A model generated the notes under the pieces. The model was not told the origin of the DNA. It saw only the letters and a list, made by a program, of their open reading frames with translations, and searched no databases. The position numbers and the translations under genes are program-made. Positions 31,163 to 41,103 of a DNA stretch of 64,000 nt are shown in pieces; positions within the stretch are counted from its first letter, which is position 1; each line of letters starts with the position of its first letter. Origin of the DNA: Gammaproteobacteria bacterium (GTDB taxonomy: Bacteria; Pseudomonadota; Gammaproteobacteria; JAGOUN01); contig JAJOJD010000050.1 of the NCBI GenBank assembly GCA_021208965.1, positions 60,063-124,062 of the forward strand, written 5' to 3'.

Positions 31163-33067
31163 ATGTTTATTCTTACCTTCCCAGATGGTCGCCAGCGTTC
31201 ATTTTTCGAACCTTTATCGGTGTTTGCTTTAGCGCAATCGATCAGCGCTAGCTTAGCGAAAGCCGCTGTTGCGGCCAAAATTGATGATGTGTTGGTGGAT
31301 ACGAGTTATATCCTTTCCTCCAATGCGCGAGTCGCGATTTTAACTTTAAAAGATGCAGAAGGTTTAGATATACTTCGTCATTCCTGCGCACATTTAATGG
31401 CTCACGCCGTCAAACATTTATTTCCTCAAACCCAAGTCACGATTGGGCCTGTTATTGATGATGGATTTTTCTATGATTTTTCGATCAAAGATCATTCATT
31501 CACACCGGAAGACTTGCTCGCGATAGAAGTCGCGATGCAGGATATTGCGAAGAAAAACTTACCCATTCAACGTGAGGAAATGTCCCGCGATGAGGCGATT
31601 CGTTATTTTCAAGAGATCGGTGAATATTATAAAGTAGAGATTATTCGAGCCTTGCCTGAGGGAGAGGTGATATCGTGTTATCGACAGGGAGACTTTAAAG
31701 ATTTGTGTCGAGGGCCGCATCTCCCCAGTACCGGTTTTTTAAAGCATTTTAAATTAATGAAACTCGCCGGTGCCTATTGGCGAGGAGATTCACATAATGA
31801 AATGCTGCAACGTATTTATGGCACAGCATGGCCGGATGTAGAACAATTAACGGCTTATCTCACTCGTTTAGAGGAAGCGGAAAAACGTGATCATCGTAAA
31901 ATTGCGAAGCAACTCGATTTATTTCATTTGCAGGAAGAAGCCCCCGGGATGATTTTTTGGCATCCGCGTGGTTGGACCATCTATCAAATTCTAGAACAAT
32001 TTATGCGTCGGCAATTTAAAAAACATGGCTATCAAGAGGTTCGTACGCCTCAAGTGGTTGATCGTGTTTTATGGGAAAAATCAGGCCATTGGGATAAGTT
32101 TGGCGATGATATGTTTTATTTAAAAACAGACGATAGGCATTATGCGATTAAACCAATGAACTGCCCTTGTCACGTGCAAATTTTTAATCAAGGCGTGCGT
32201 AGTTATCGCGAATTGCCGATTCGTTTGGCTGAATTTGGCTGCTGTCATCGAAATGAAGCTTCCGGTGCCTTGCATGGTTTATTTCGTACCCGTAGTTTTA
32301 CGCAAGATGATGGTCATATTTTTTGTATGGAAGAACAAATTGGTTCCGAAGCGCAAGGTTTTATTGCGATGTTGTTTGATACTTATGCGGCGTTTGGGTT
32401 GGAAAAAAATATTTCGGTCAAATTATCGACTCGTCCCATTAAACGCGTTGGATCTGATGAGGCGTGGGATAAAGCAGAAGCTGCATTGGAAGAGGTTTTG
32501 AATCATAGTGGTTTAGAGTGGCAGTTAATGCCAGGGGAGGGTGCATTTTATGGCCCTAAAATTGAATTCATTTTTGAAGATGCGATAGGTCGAAAATGGA
32601 CGACGGGTTCTATTCAACTTGATTTTTCCATGCCAGTGCGTTTGGGTGCAGAATATATGGCTGAAAATGGTGAAAAACGCATTCCAGTAATGTTGCACCG
32701 TGCGATTTGTGGTTCTATGGAACGGTTTTTTGGTATTTTGACGGAGCATTATGCCGGAAAATTTCCCGTATGGCTCGCACCTGTTCAAGTTGTCTTAATG
32801 AATATTACGGATAAACAAGCGGGATATGTCCAAGAATTAGCGCAACAATTGGAAGCGTGCGGTATTCGCTGTCAAACAGATCTGCGCAATGAAAAAATTG
32901 GCTATAAAATACGTGAACATACCTTAAATCGTGTGCCCTATCTTCTCGTATTGGGGGATAAAGAGCTCGATCATCGAACGGTATCTGTACGGTTTAGAGA
33001 TGGCCAGGATTTAGGCGTGATGACTGCAGAGGCTTTCATACTGAAGGTTCAAGAAGCACTTTGCTAG
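31163..33067 (+). CDS. thrS: Threonyl-tRNA synthetase
   Basis: Class II synthetase charging tRNA-Thr, 634 residues from the ATG at 31163. The N-terminal TGS domain ([14 protein letters not shown]) is followed by the editing domain with [16 protein letters not shown] and its zinc-type motif. The catalytic core has [10 protein letters not shown] (zinc Cys), [12 protein letters not shown] (motif 2), [17 protein letters not shown] (motif 3), and an anticodon-binding C-terminus. I chose 31163 because GGAG at 31150-31153 lies at a proper distance; TTG 31148 and ATG 31157 are less suitable. The usual followers infC-rpmI-rplT are absent; instead the remnant of hipA overlaps its last bases on the other strand. 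Confidence 0.96.
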   Translation: MFILTFPDGRQRSFFEPLSVFALAQSISASLAKAAVAAKIDDVLVDTSYILSSNARVAILTLKDAEGLDILRHSCAHLMAHAVKHLFPQTQVTIGPVIDDGFFYDFSIKDHSFTPEDLLAIEVAMQDIAKKNLPIQREEMSRDEAIRYFQEIGEYYKVEIIRALPEGEVISCYRQGDFKDLCRGPHLPSTGFLKHFKLMKLAGAYWRGDSHNEMLQRIYGTAWPDVEQLTAYLTRLEEAEKRDHRKIAKQLDLFHLQEEAPGMIFWHPRGWTIYQILEQFMRRQFKKHGYQEVRTPQVVDRVLWEKSGHWDKFGDDMFYLKTDDRHYAIKPMNCPCHVQIFNQGVRSYRELPIRLAEFGCCHRNEASGALHGLFRTRSFTQDDGHIFCMEEQIGSEAQGFIAMLFDTYAAFGLEKNISVKLSTRPIKRVGSDEAWDKAEAALEEVLNHSGLEWQLMPGEGAFYGPKIEFIFEDAIGRKWTTGSIQLDFSMPVRLGAEYMAENGEKRIPVMLHRAICGSMERFFGILTEHYAGKFPVWLAPVQVVLMNITDKQAGYVQELAQQLEACGIRCQTDLRNEKIGYKIREHTLNRVPYLLVLGDKELDHRTVSVRFRDGQDLGVMTAEAFILKVQEALC

Positions 33068-34112
33068 CTAAAATCTAATCCGATATTTTTGGCTTTATTG
33101 TGTACAAAAGCACTCGACATTCTATCACATTCTTGTGATGATAGACCAAAACTTGATGCTACCTGAAACCATTCTTTTACACTTAATGCGACTTCTTTCA
33201 TGATCATTAATGCTTCATTTTTTTTAAGCGGAATTCTTTAGCAACCCGCATGGCGGTCTCTAAGGAGGCGGTATTATCAGTAAAATCGATAGATGTTGTG
33301 AGAACATGTGATCCTATTTCAAGTGGTGTTGGATTTATGTCATAAGCAGGAGATAATCTCCACCCTTTATGGCGCTCATAAATAAATCCGTGATTGCGCA
33401 AATGATCATCGGTATTTGAAACCATAATGGTAAACACGATGCGTCGCCATAATTCTTTGATGTCTTCTTCTGGAGAAGCCCCATTTTGAGCTAAAGCATA
33501 AGCCATCTCAAGGTAACTGTGTTGCTCGTTATCATGGGCGCCAAGCATACTCATCGCGGAAAGAAAAGGGATACGATCGCCAGCGTCACGATCAAATCTA
33601 CTGATAATAAGAACAGGTTTTCCAAGAATAGTGACTAAACGATGCCTCGGCACTCTTATCCCAGCTTTTTTTGCTAAGGTTAATGTTACGGCTTCCCAAA
33701 CAACGGTATTAAATTCATCGTCATATCGTTGAAATTTAGCAATTGCAAGACTGCCGTCAACGTCCCGAATAGATGCTTTTGGGCGCGCACCACCTAGTGA
33801 TCAACCTGGAGCAGAGTCACCAAATCCTCCAAATAAACTTAAGTTTTGACCTGTATGAAACCCACCTTCCGTTAGTTTTAAAGCTGGGTCAAGTGCAAAT
33901 CTTTCAGGATGATCAAGCCATTTTTTGTCATATTCAAACGAGCTACTTTCTTGATGAGCTTTTAAATGAAACCAGAGTTTTCCAACACGGATAGTTTCTG
34001 ATTCTAAAGAAACCCAGACAATTACTTCTTGACTACCCATTGCTTTTCTCATTTCTTTTATGAGGCATACGAATTCTCTGGGGTAATTTTTCATCTTCAA
34101 GTCTTCGTCCAA
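33064..34112 (-). pseudogene. hipA: Decayed HipA-type kinase toxin
   Basis: HipA family Ser/Thr kinases phosphorylate GltX or other translation factors and cause growth arrest. The N-terminal part (VIVWVSLESETIRVGKLWFH, GGFGDSAPG) ends at an in-frame TGA (33801-33803). The same frame resumes at once with SLGGARPKASIRDVDGSLAIAKFQ, so the segment normally lying between these motifs is missing. Further on SNTDDHLRNHGF and AYDINPTP are the catalytic loops. A second break in an A8 run (coding strand, 33218-33225) lacks one base; correction continues NEALMIMKEVALSVKEW to a stop at 33064. The internal deletion plus stop marks a true pseudogene. The start overlaps hipB. Confidence 0.85.
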
Positions 34113-34359
34113 TAAGGTCGTGCATACTATCGACTAAATCCCCCAGACGCTTCTCCATTCCCAGAACAAACAGTACTGCGCCGTAACTGCCCATGGAAGT
34201 TGTTGGATCCCCTTTTTCAATTTTTCCAACAGTAGACCTTGATAGGCCAGCGCGCTCCGCCATAAGCTGAGCGGTGATACGGTGACGGCGTCTTGCATCA
34301 TTGATATCTTGCCCTAATTTTCGCAAGGCTTTTATTATGGGAATGGGTAAGTTTGACAT
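34033..34359 (-). CDS. hipB: HipB-type antitoxin, Xre-family repressor
   Basis: A 108-residue DNA-binding protein with a helix-turn-helix of the Cro/CI type: RRRHRITAQLMAERAGLSRSTVGKIEKGDPTTS is spread over residues 24-56, with the recognition helix at LSRSTVGKIEKG. In hipBA modules it binds its own promoter and neutralises HipA. It overlaps the hipA start by about 80 bases, and the antitoxin gene comes first. Since hipA is broken, this is an orphan antitoxin; its frame is intact. The 170 bases upstream should hold the operator, but I see no clear palindrome. Confidence 0.8.
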   Translation of the reverse strand: MSNLPIPIIKALRKLGQDINDARRRHRITAQLMAERAGLSRSTVGKIEKGDPTTSMGSYGAVLFVLGMEKRLGDLVDSMHDLIGRRLEDEKLPQRIRMPHKRNEKSNG

Positions 34360-34533
34360 GATTTTATTTTAAGTGTTTCATAACAGTCCAAAACGTAATT
34401 AATGATTACCATAACAAACATTAATCTTAAGCACAACCCATATCGTTTTAAAGCTTTTAAAACCAGAAATATCAGAAATGACCAATCTTGTGAATAGTTA
34501 TATTAAACTTTAGTGAGTACAATAAATGGGGAT

Positions 34534-36969
34534 TTAGAATCTATATGCTTCAACGTCTTCAACTTCTTCAACTGTTTGAGTATCTTCAACTGTTAATGTT
34601 GAGGTAGATTGCTTGCTTTTCCTTTGACACAAATCTGAGAATTTGATTCGAGAGGGTTGATCAGGAGGTTTTTCTGGGGTATTTTTCTTCTCTTGTATAC
34701 GTGAAGCAAATAATCCTTGTTTCGACGGAGTCGTCCTGCTTGAGGAAGAAGACGATGTTGTGGTGCTGCCCGATAAACGGTGTGTACTCGTCTCTGAGAG
34801 TTGCCTTATAATTTCATCAATTTTATTGATTAAGCGAGTGCCTGAGAATTTCGGTTGAGTCCCTTTGAACGTATTTTTTTTCTTTTCAAGTAGAAAAGTA
34901 AGTTCAGGGGTTTTTTGTACGTTGCATACGTCGTCACTATGTGCGATCGCTTTTATAATGTCTTTACAGTAGTTGATGACTGGCTCATATTCTTCTGGTT
35001 TTGTTTGAGTACTATTCGCTTTATGTTTATTGGTAACATACGATTGGCATATGACGTAGAGCTGAACTAAGAGGCTTTCTGATGCTTCATCTAGCCTTAC
35101 AGCTTCAAAGCTAGCGATATACCCTTTTATTTCTTTTTTCAGCGCATCTGCTTCAGGGGCCTTTCTTCCTAATATTTTATCTATTTCTTGAGCTAACGAA
35201 TCAATAAAAGGTGTAAGATGGTTAAGACTTTTTTGTGGGGAATGGAACATGGTAAAAAATTGCTCATATATTTCTTGCCAGTTTTCTGGTAGTTCTATCG
35301 GGGTGTTCGGTAGATATTTTTTTACCCAAAGCAAGTTTCCTGTAATGGGAATAGAAGAAAAATCAACGGTATTCTCAGAACTAACGGTGTCTGAGGGAAA
35401 AAATGCAGAATTTATGGTAGTTCTGAGTTCGTTATAATGAGTAGCGTCACTTGTGTAGCGAAGCACTTGCGCCAGCAGCAAAATAGAGAAGATAAATTGA
35501 GTATCTTGATGAGTATAAGCTGATGTGAATAAACCGAGGTCATTAGCATTCTTTAAATTAATAGTTCCTCGATCGGTGTTGACAGAAAATATTTGGTCAA
35601 TATAACCCCTGTAATGAGGTTCTAGAATAAAATAAAGTTGTTGTATCATCTCGCCTTGGTCTGCTGGTATCTGATAACGTCGTTCGATTTGGTGCTGCAT
35701 AGCTTCATACTGGTCGATTGTATTCAACAGTGTTTTGATATCTGTTTGATCGGGTATGTTCAGTGACGAATAAGCGTTTCGTAGCTGATGAGTATACTCG
35801 TTGATTTCTTTTTCAGGAGAAATTTTATTAATAATACTTTCCATAACATCGGTATCGTGATTAAAAATATCGTCTGTTTTTCCATAACGTTTATGATCAA
35901 AATACTGACGTAATGTGATTGCATCGTTTTGTGGGACGGTGTTATATGTTCTATTGTTTTGGGAATAGTTTGATAATCGAGTGAGTCTTCGTTCAACATC
36001 TTGCCACTCTCTTGAAGAAAGATTATTTTGGCGTTCTGCAGCATCTAGTAACTTTAATAAAGTATTTTTTTCGCTAGGTCGCCAAAAAGCCCATCCTCTC
36101 CCTTTAGCATGTTCGTTGATGAGATTTCTTATCGAATTATAATTCTGTTTATCTGCAACAGCGTCTTGGCCGAAGTAACGCGCAACAGCGGTATAAAAAT
36201 CGTTTGGCGTTGATGTTTCTTTTTGCGCTAGATCTAAAAAAACTTTTCTAGGTGGGGTGATTAGCGGATCAATAGCAATATTTTTTAATTCAGGATATTT
36301 GACCTGCAAAAAGCTGTTTTCTAAACTTTTTTTGGCATTGAGATCTTCAATTCGGTCATAATTTGGAATAGCCTCTCGAAAAATTGAACAGAGATGGCTA
36401 TATTCCTGAATAGATTTGCATGTGTTTGATGTACGTTTTCCCAACGCTTCAAGTGCACTTGTTGTCGCATCCGCGTACGGAGCAGCCCAAGGAAACGCTA
36501 ATTTTCTGAGTTTATCTAGATTTTGTGCTGACATGGCAAGTGAATTTAACTGGCTGACGGATTCCCTGTTTGAGAAAGGTTCTAACCATAATAATACAGC
36601 GTCACAGTTTGTTAATGGCAATATGGTTTTAGCCTTACGATCGTCAAAGGGTTTGAATTTAAGAAAGTGTATTAGCTTGTCAGTAACTGCATTAGGATTA
36701 TTGAGATTATTTAAAAAGTCATCAATAATTGTTTTATCGTTATCTAAGAGTTTTCGTCGGTTTGATGGCCAAAAGAGATACCATTCTTCTTCAATTTTTT
36801 GGTTGTAGTGTTTTGCCATTTCCTCTAACAATTGAACAACAACTGCACGCAATAACTTCTTCCAAAGAATGTCATAGAGTTCTTTGATATCTTTTTTATT
36901 TTGTTGACTAAAAACCGTGGTTGGAAGATTGGAGTTGCTTATAAATTGTTCAGATGAATAGTGAATCAT
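34534..36969 (-). CDS. Unknown 811-residue helical protein with repeated WxFWxPS element
   Basis: Not recognised. It is mostly alpha-helical by eye, rich in Asn, Gln, Lys and Glu, without signal peptide or membrane helix. An element occurs twice: EEWYLFWPSNRRKLLDN (residues 61-77) and GWAFWRPSEKNTLLKLLDA (292-310), pointing to a duplicated domain of about 230 residues. The tail (about 720-811) is Ser/Thr/Pro-rich and acidic and probably disordered. The gene is AT-rich compared with the MFS and thrS genes and is monocistronic between hipB and the transporter. It shares style, but no visible sequence, with the unknown proteins at 5.9-9.6 kb. A secreted effector is a reasonable guess only. Confidence 0.6.
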   Translation of the reverse strand: MIHYSSEQFISNSNLPTTVFSQQNKKDIKELYDILWKKLLRAVVVQLLEEMAKHYNQKIEEEWYLFWPSNRRKLLDNDKTIIDDFLNNLNNPNAVTDKLIHFLKFKPFDDRKAKTILPLTNCDAVLLWLEPFSNRESVSQLNSLAMSAQNLDKLRKLAFPWAAPYADATTSALEALGKRTSNTCKSIQEYSHLCSIFREAIPNYDRIEDLNAKKSLENSFLQVKYPELKNIAIDPLITPPRKVFLDLAQKETSTPNDFYTAVARYFGQDAVADKQNYNSIRNLINEHAKGRGWAFWRPSEKNTLLKLLDAAERQNNLSSREWQDVERRLTRLSNYSQNNRTYNTVPQNDAITLRQYFDHKRYGKTDDIFNHDTDVMESIINKISPEKEINEYTHQLRNAYSSLNIPDQTDIKTLLNTIDQYEAMQHQIERRYQIPADQGEMIQQLYFILEPHYRGYIDQIFSVNTDRGTINLKNANDLGLFTSAYTHQDTQFIFSILLLAQVLRYTSDATHYNELRTTINSAFFPSDTVSSENTVDFSSIPITGNLLWVKKYLPNTPIELPENWQEIYEQFFTMFHSPQKSLNHLTPFIDSLAQEIDKILGRKAPEADALKKEIKGYIASFEAVRLDEASESLLVQLYVICQSYVTNKHKANSTQTKPEEYEPVINYCKDIIKAIAHSDDVCNVQKTPELTFLLEKKKNTFKGTQPKFSGTRLINKIDEIIRQLSETSTHRLSGSTTTSSSSSSRTTPSKQGLFASRIQEKKNTPEKPPDQPSRIKFSDLCQRKSKQSTSTLTVEDTQTVEEVEDVEAYRF

Positions 36970-37036
36970 GACGACTCCAGATGTCGATCAGGGTAAAAAT
37001 TTCCTTTATTTTTACGCTTATTATCTTAATGAAACC

Positions 37037-38275
37037 TTAATGAGGTGAGTTCGATAACACAATTTTTAATGATTGTTTATTAATCAGGCAAACAGCAGCA
37101 ATTGCGCCCAGTACCCCGACAAAAAGTGGCAAATTATTATTCAAAGCTAACAGATATCCGCCGAATAGCCCTGTAAATATCCAGACCATTGCCGCAACAA
37201 GATAACAGGCTCCCATGGCTTGTCCTTGTTGTTGTGGATAACGATTCAAATAAATGGTAGAGAGGACGCTAAAGGTTAATACATCACCCGAAGCGGCAGG
37301 AATCGCACTTGCCCAAATCAAGGGTGAATAGTCCAATGACAACGCTATGACAATCAGGATGCCACCGATAGATTGCAGAAGCAGACCTATGGTTAAACAT
37401 TTTTCTAAAGCAAAGTACTGTCGTAAAAAACGAATGCCCAGTGTGCTGCCTAATGTGACCCAGAGCGCCATTAAACCAACGAAAATGCCGATCGCACTGG
37501 CCGAAAACTCTCCGGTTAATCGCAGAGCAGCGGGAGCATATTGGTAGTAAAAACTCCAGCTAAATTGCCCGCAGGCGAGTATGGCAGCAATTTTCCAAGT
37601 CTTTTTCAGCAATACGACACTGCCAAACATAAGGTTTAAAGAAAGTTGCTGTTGTCGATTAATGAGCGTTTCTTTAAATAAAAAAATCAACACCGCTAAA
37701 CCAATCGCGCTTAATAGCGCAGCCAGCATAAACGGCGCAGAAAAATTCAATTGATCAAAATACACATGTGCACAATAGCCTCCTATAATCGGCCCCAAAA
37801 AAGCACCAAACGCAATCATGCTCTGTACGTAGCCAATATAAGTGAGTTTATCTTTGCCGTCGGTCACATCTCCAATGACCGCTTGAGCGAGGGGGTTTGT
37901 GCGGCAAAATAAACCTAAAATGAATACCCCGACGATAAATAAGTAAATAGATGATGACAGAATAGCGATGCTCGTGACAATCCCTGACACCATCATTCCA
38001 GAGAGACAGAGGATGAGTATGTTGCGTCGCCCGAAGTAATCCGACAAGCAGCTTAATATAGGCGCCGCCATGAAGGTTGCGATGCTGGGTGTTGCCATAC
38101 AAATGCCATACCAATAACTACGGATGGCGTGAGTCGCTTCTTCATGGACTAAGTGAGAGTGAGCATCAAAAAATACGAGAGCAAAAATAGGGAAAATAAT
38201 GCGTTCACTGGCATTGCCAAAAATCATGGTCAGAAACAAGGCGCAAATATTTCGAGATAAACCGAGCTTTTTCAT
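37037..38275 (-). CDS. MFS transporter, TetA/multidrug-like
   Basis: Major facilitator superfamily protein of 412 residues with twelve hydrophobic helices. The loop 2-3 motif is LSDYFGRRNILILCL (GxLaDrxGrkxxl type). ALFLTMIFGNASERIIFPIF begins helix 1, and FLGPIIGGYCA is motif C of drug:proton antiporters. The substrate cannot be told. The ATG at 38275 touches the rmuC stop at 38276 (no gap), so it probably follows rmuC in one transcript. No disruption. Confidence 0.85.
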   Translation of the reverse strand: MKKLGLSRNICALFLTMIFGNASERIIFPIFALVFFDAHSHLVHEEATHAIRSYWYGICMATPSIATFMAAPILSCLSDYFGRRNILILCLSGMMVSGIVTSIAILSSSIYLFIVGVFILGLFCRTNPLAQAVIGDVTDGKDKLTYIGYVQSMIAFGAFLGPIIGGYCAHVYFDQLNFSAPFMLAALLSAIGLAVLIFLFKETLINRQQQLSLNLMFGSVVLLKKTWKIAAILACGQFSWSFYYQYAPAALRLTGEFSASAIGIFVGLMALWVTLGSTLGIRFLRQYFALEKCLTIGLLLQSIGGILIVIALSLDYSPLIWASAIPAASGDVLTFSVLSTIYLNRYPQQQGQAMGACYLVAAMVWIFTGLFGGYLLALNNNLPLFVGVLGAIAAVCLINKQSLKIVLSNSPH

Positions 38276-39330
38276 TTATTTGTCCTTTTCTATCATGTCT
38301 AATCGTTCAATTTTATGAAAATGGTGGGTGATTTTTTTGGCAGAGGTGTTGACGTCGGTCGCGTCCTCACGGGCTTTATCAATATGCTTGACCAAATTAT
38401 CCATGCGTGTTTGAAAACGATCAAAATCTTTCGCCAAATCGCCAAGATGTTTTTGAATGATATGTATTTGTTCCCGTGTATCGGCATCTTTGAGTACCGC
38501 TCGTGCGGTCGTTAAAATAGCCATCATTGTGGTCGGAGAAACGAGCCATACGCGCTTTTGTTGGGCAAAATCGACGATGTCGCCATAGTGGGCGTGTATA
38601 TCGGCAAAAATGGCTTCGGCCGGAATAAACATCATCGTGCCATCCGCCGTTTCGCCAGGGATTAAATATTTCTCTGCAATCGCTTGGACGTGAATTTTTA
38701 AATCTTGTCGGAACTGCTGTTGTAGTGCTTTTTCAGCCACTGGGGGAGCCTTGGTCTCATGATGTAATTTTCGATAAGTCTCTAATGGAAATTTGGCGTC
38801 AATGACGACATTACCGGTTGGAGCCGGTAACCGTAATAAGCAATCGCAACGCTTGCCGTTACTGAGGGTATGTTGTAGCGAAAAGCAGCGTTCGGGGAGC
38901 ATATTTTTAATGAGGTTGGTTAATTGCACTTCGCCAAAGGCTCCTCGAGAGCGTTTATCGTCAAGAAGGGATTGTAAGCTGATGACGCTTGAGGATAATT
39001 CAGTGATTTTTTTTTGCGCTTCATCAATCAAGGCAAGACGCTTCACGACGTCGATGAAGGTGGCGTTCGTTTTTTCAAATCCTTCATTCAAGCGAGATTC
39101 TACTTTCCCGCTGATAATATTCATCACACTGTGCAACTTTCATGTAGCATTTTTTGAGCATCCACTTCGCGTTCCGTGCTTTTTTGCCGATGTTCGACGA
39201 GGGCGAGTTTGACCTCTTCTCGGAGTCCGTGCATTTCCCTGAGTTGTTCTTTACTTTCTCGATGGATCAAAGGAATGATTAGGAGCATCCCCAGTAGAAT
39301 CATGACTAACAGTGTAATAATAATGGTCAT
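38276..39330 (-). CDS. rmuC: RmuC-family DNA recombination protein, frame broken near residue 66
   Basis: RmuC is a membrane-anchored PD-(D/E)XK-like protein thought to limit inversions at short repeats. An upstream frame from 39330 supplies the N-terminal membrane helix (IIITLLVMILLGMLLIIPLI) and a coiled coil ending KMLHESCTV and stop. The next frame continues HSVMNIISGKVESRLNEGF and then the conserved core RGAFGEVQL, RCDCLLRLP, VIDAKFPLETYRKL and MMFIPAEAIF. One missing base near 39134-39141 (giving HESLHSVMN) joins them to about 352 residues, shorter than the E. coli protein (475), mainly in the coiled coil. The core alone could be made from a TTG at 39136 but would lack the anchor. Confidence 0.85.
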
Positions 39331-39432
39331 GGCTTTTGTTGCATAAAAAACGAATATACTACTGCCTTTTTATGGATTTTTATAGTTGTCTAGGGTATTT
39401 TATGCCGATCATCATTTGCGTAGGATGGCTCT

Positions 39433-40176
39433 GTGTTAAAACAAATCATCGTTCTTTCTTCAGTTGTCGTTATATTGGCGGCTTGTTCTGCGACCAGTGA
39501 TAATCCGGCTGAAAAATATGCCAAAGTGCCTGAAAAAGAGTTATTTTACCAAGCTGTCGGTGACATTGCGTCCAAAGATTACCGTGATTCTATTGAGAAA
39601 TTTGAGGCGCTCGATGCTCGATTTCCTTTTGGTGAATACGCGGAAAAAGGGCAGCTCTATGTGATTTACTCGTATTACCAAGGCGATCAGTTGCCTCAAG
39701 CCTTGCTGTCGGCCGAACGCTTTATTCATGTTCATCCGGATAGTACACACATTGATTATGCCTATTTTATGAAAGGTTTATTGAACTATCAGCAAAATCT
39801 GGGTGTTTTTGACCACTATTTTTCAGCTGATTTGGCCGCCCGTGATTTAACGGCGGCGAAAGCCTCGTTTGTTGATTTTGCGGTCTTGGTGGAATCTTAT
39901 CCGAATAGCGCGTATCGGGATGCAGCGATTCAATATATGACTTATTTGCGTAATTTAATGGCGAGTCAAGAATTGCAAATTGCGGAATTTTATTTTATTC
40001 GTCATGCCTACGTCGCGGCGATTGATCATGCGAATATCGTTATTCGAGAATACCAAGGCGCTCCCTCGGTCAAGCATGCGTTAGAACTGGCGATGCAATC
40101 TTACGACAAGCTGCATTTGAACGAACTAGCGGATGTTTATCGTCAAGTTATTCATTATAATTATCCCAGTACATAA
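39433..40176 (+). CDS. bamD: Outer-membrane assembly lipoprotein BamD
   Basis: Essential lipoprotein of the BAM complex that folds beta-barrel proteins such as the FadL homolog in this window. It has 247 residues. The signal peptide MLKQIIVLSSVVVILAAC has lipobox LAAC and starts at GTG 39433. TPR-like repeats follow, with ELFYQAVGDIASKDYRDSIEKFEALD split by the conserved ARFPFGEYAEKGQL and YAYFMKGLLNYQQN. The end overlaps the UbiA-family gene on the other strand by 16 bases. Confidence 0.93.
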   Translation: MLKQIIVLSSVVVILAACSATSDNPAEKYAKVPEKELFYQAVGDIASKDYRDSIEKFEALDARFPFGEYAEKGQLYVIYSYYQGDQLPQALLSAERFIHVHPDSTHIDYAYFMKGLLNYQQNLGVFDHYFSADLAARDLTAAKASFVDFAVLVESYPNSAYRDAAIQYMTYLRNLMASQELQIAEFYFIRHAYVAAIDHANIVIREYQGAPSVKHALELAMQSYDKLHLNELADVYRQVIHYNYPST

Positions 40177-41018
40177 CCGCAAATGGCGGCCCAGAGTGCG
40201 GTGATAAATAATAATTGCCAGTCAGCAAGGACAGCATCGGTAGGTGATTCCCCGCTATCCAAGGCGTCAACAACAAACCAGTATCGGAATAATCCATACA
40301 AAACGCAAGGAATAGTAATGACCATGTTAGGATGTGAAGAAAGCACGAAGAGACTGTAAAACAATAGCGCGCCGACAGACGATATTTGGGCATAACGATC
40401 AACTAATCCAACAGAATAATAAGCGAGTACTTTGCGTCCTTCGGAGCCACTTTTTAATAATTCTTGGCGTCGTTTGATGGAAGCTAAATAAAGTGCCAAG
40501 CATAAAGTGGTGACAAACATCCACGAAGAAATAGGAACATTAATGGCCACAGCACCCGCATATACTCTCAAGACAAACCCTAAGGCAATACAAAAAATAT
40601 CGATAACAGGTTGATGCTTAAGAAAGAACGTATAAGCCAGATTCAATAAGCTATAGACAGCGATAACCCCAACAACCTTGGGGGCAACTAGATAGCCGAT
40701 GACGAGAAGACAGTATAGGGAGAAGAGTAATATTAAAGCCTGTGGTATACTTACCCAGCCGGCCGCGATAGGGCGCTGCTTCGATTTTGTTGGATGCTTG
40801 CGGTCACGGTCACGGTCACGAATATCATTAATGATATAAGTTGCGGACGATGCCATGCAAAAAAGTATAAACGCAATCGCCACTTTTAATAAATGCTTGC
40901 CGTCTAAAAATTCGCCCGTAAACAATAAGGGGGGGAAAAGAAAAACATTTTTAATCCATTGTTTTGGACGTATGAGTTTAACGAGCCCGATGATCGTAGC
41001 TTTGTGCCAGCCTTGCAT
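40161..41018 (-). CDS. UbiA-family decaprenyl-phosphate phosphoribosyltransferase-like
   Basis: Membrane prenyltransferase-fold enzyme of 285 residues, close in layout to mycobacterial Rv3806c (UbiA). That enzyme moves phosphoribose from PRPP to polyprenyl phosphate. LIRPKQWIKNVFLFPPLLF is the typical start, and YIINDIRDRDRDRKHPTKS holds the NDxxD-type metal motif. Here it is encoded by a short tandem repeat, three copies of a GGTCAC-type hexamer. KSGSEGRKVLAYYSVGLVD is the second loop. It is divergent from the DprE1-like gene by 85 bases, which supports the DprE-type pathway rather than ubiquinone synthesis. Confidence 0.85.
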   Translation of the reverse strand: MQGWHKATIIGLVKLIRPKQWIKNVFLFPPLLFTGEFLDGKHLLKVAIAFILFCMASSATYIINDIRDRDRDRKHPTKSKQRPIAAGWVSIPQALILLFSLYCLLVIGYLVAPKVVGVIAVYSLLNLAYTFFLKHQPVIDIFCIALGFVLRVYAGAVAINVPISSWMFVTTLCLALYLASIKRRQELLKSGSEGRKVLAYYSVGLVDRYAQISSVGALLFYSLFVLSSHPNMVITIPCVLYGLFRYWFVVDALDSGESPTDAVLADWQLLFITALWAAICGYVLG

Positions 41019-41103
41019 GGTAGAGTTCCAGTATTTTCATTCACCTTAAGCTTACATTTTTTTAAACAGTGAATGCAAGACGGTTGTTAATCAGGAGCGT
41101 AGT

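Noticed and set aside
38793..39212. Plus-strand open frame of 139 codons
   Set aside because: Antisense to rmuC; cysteine- and serine-rich translation typical of shadow frames.
40795..40822. Tandem hexamer repeat in the UbiA-family gene as a phase-variation tract
   Set aside because: Units are six bases, so copy changes keep the frame. It encodes the conserved charged metal-binding loop and needs no other explanation.
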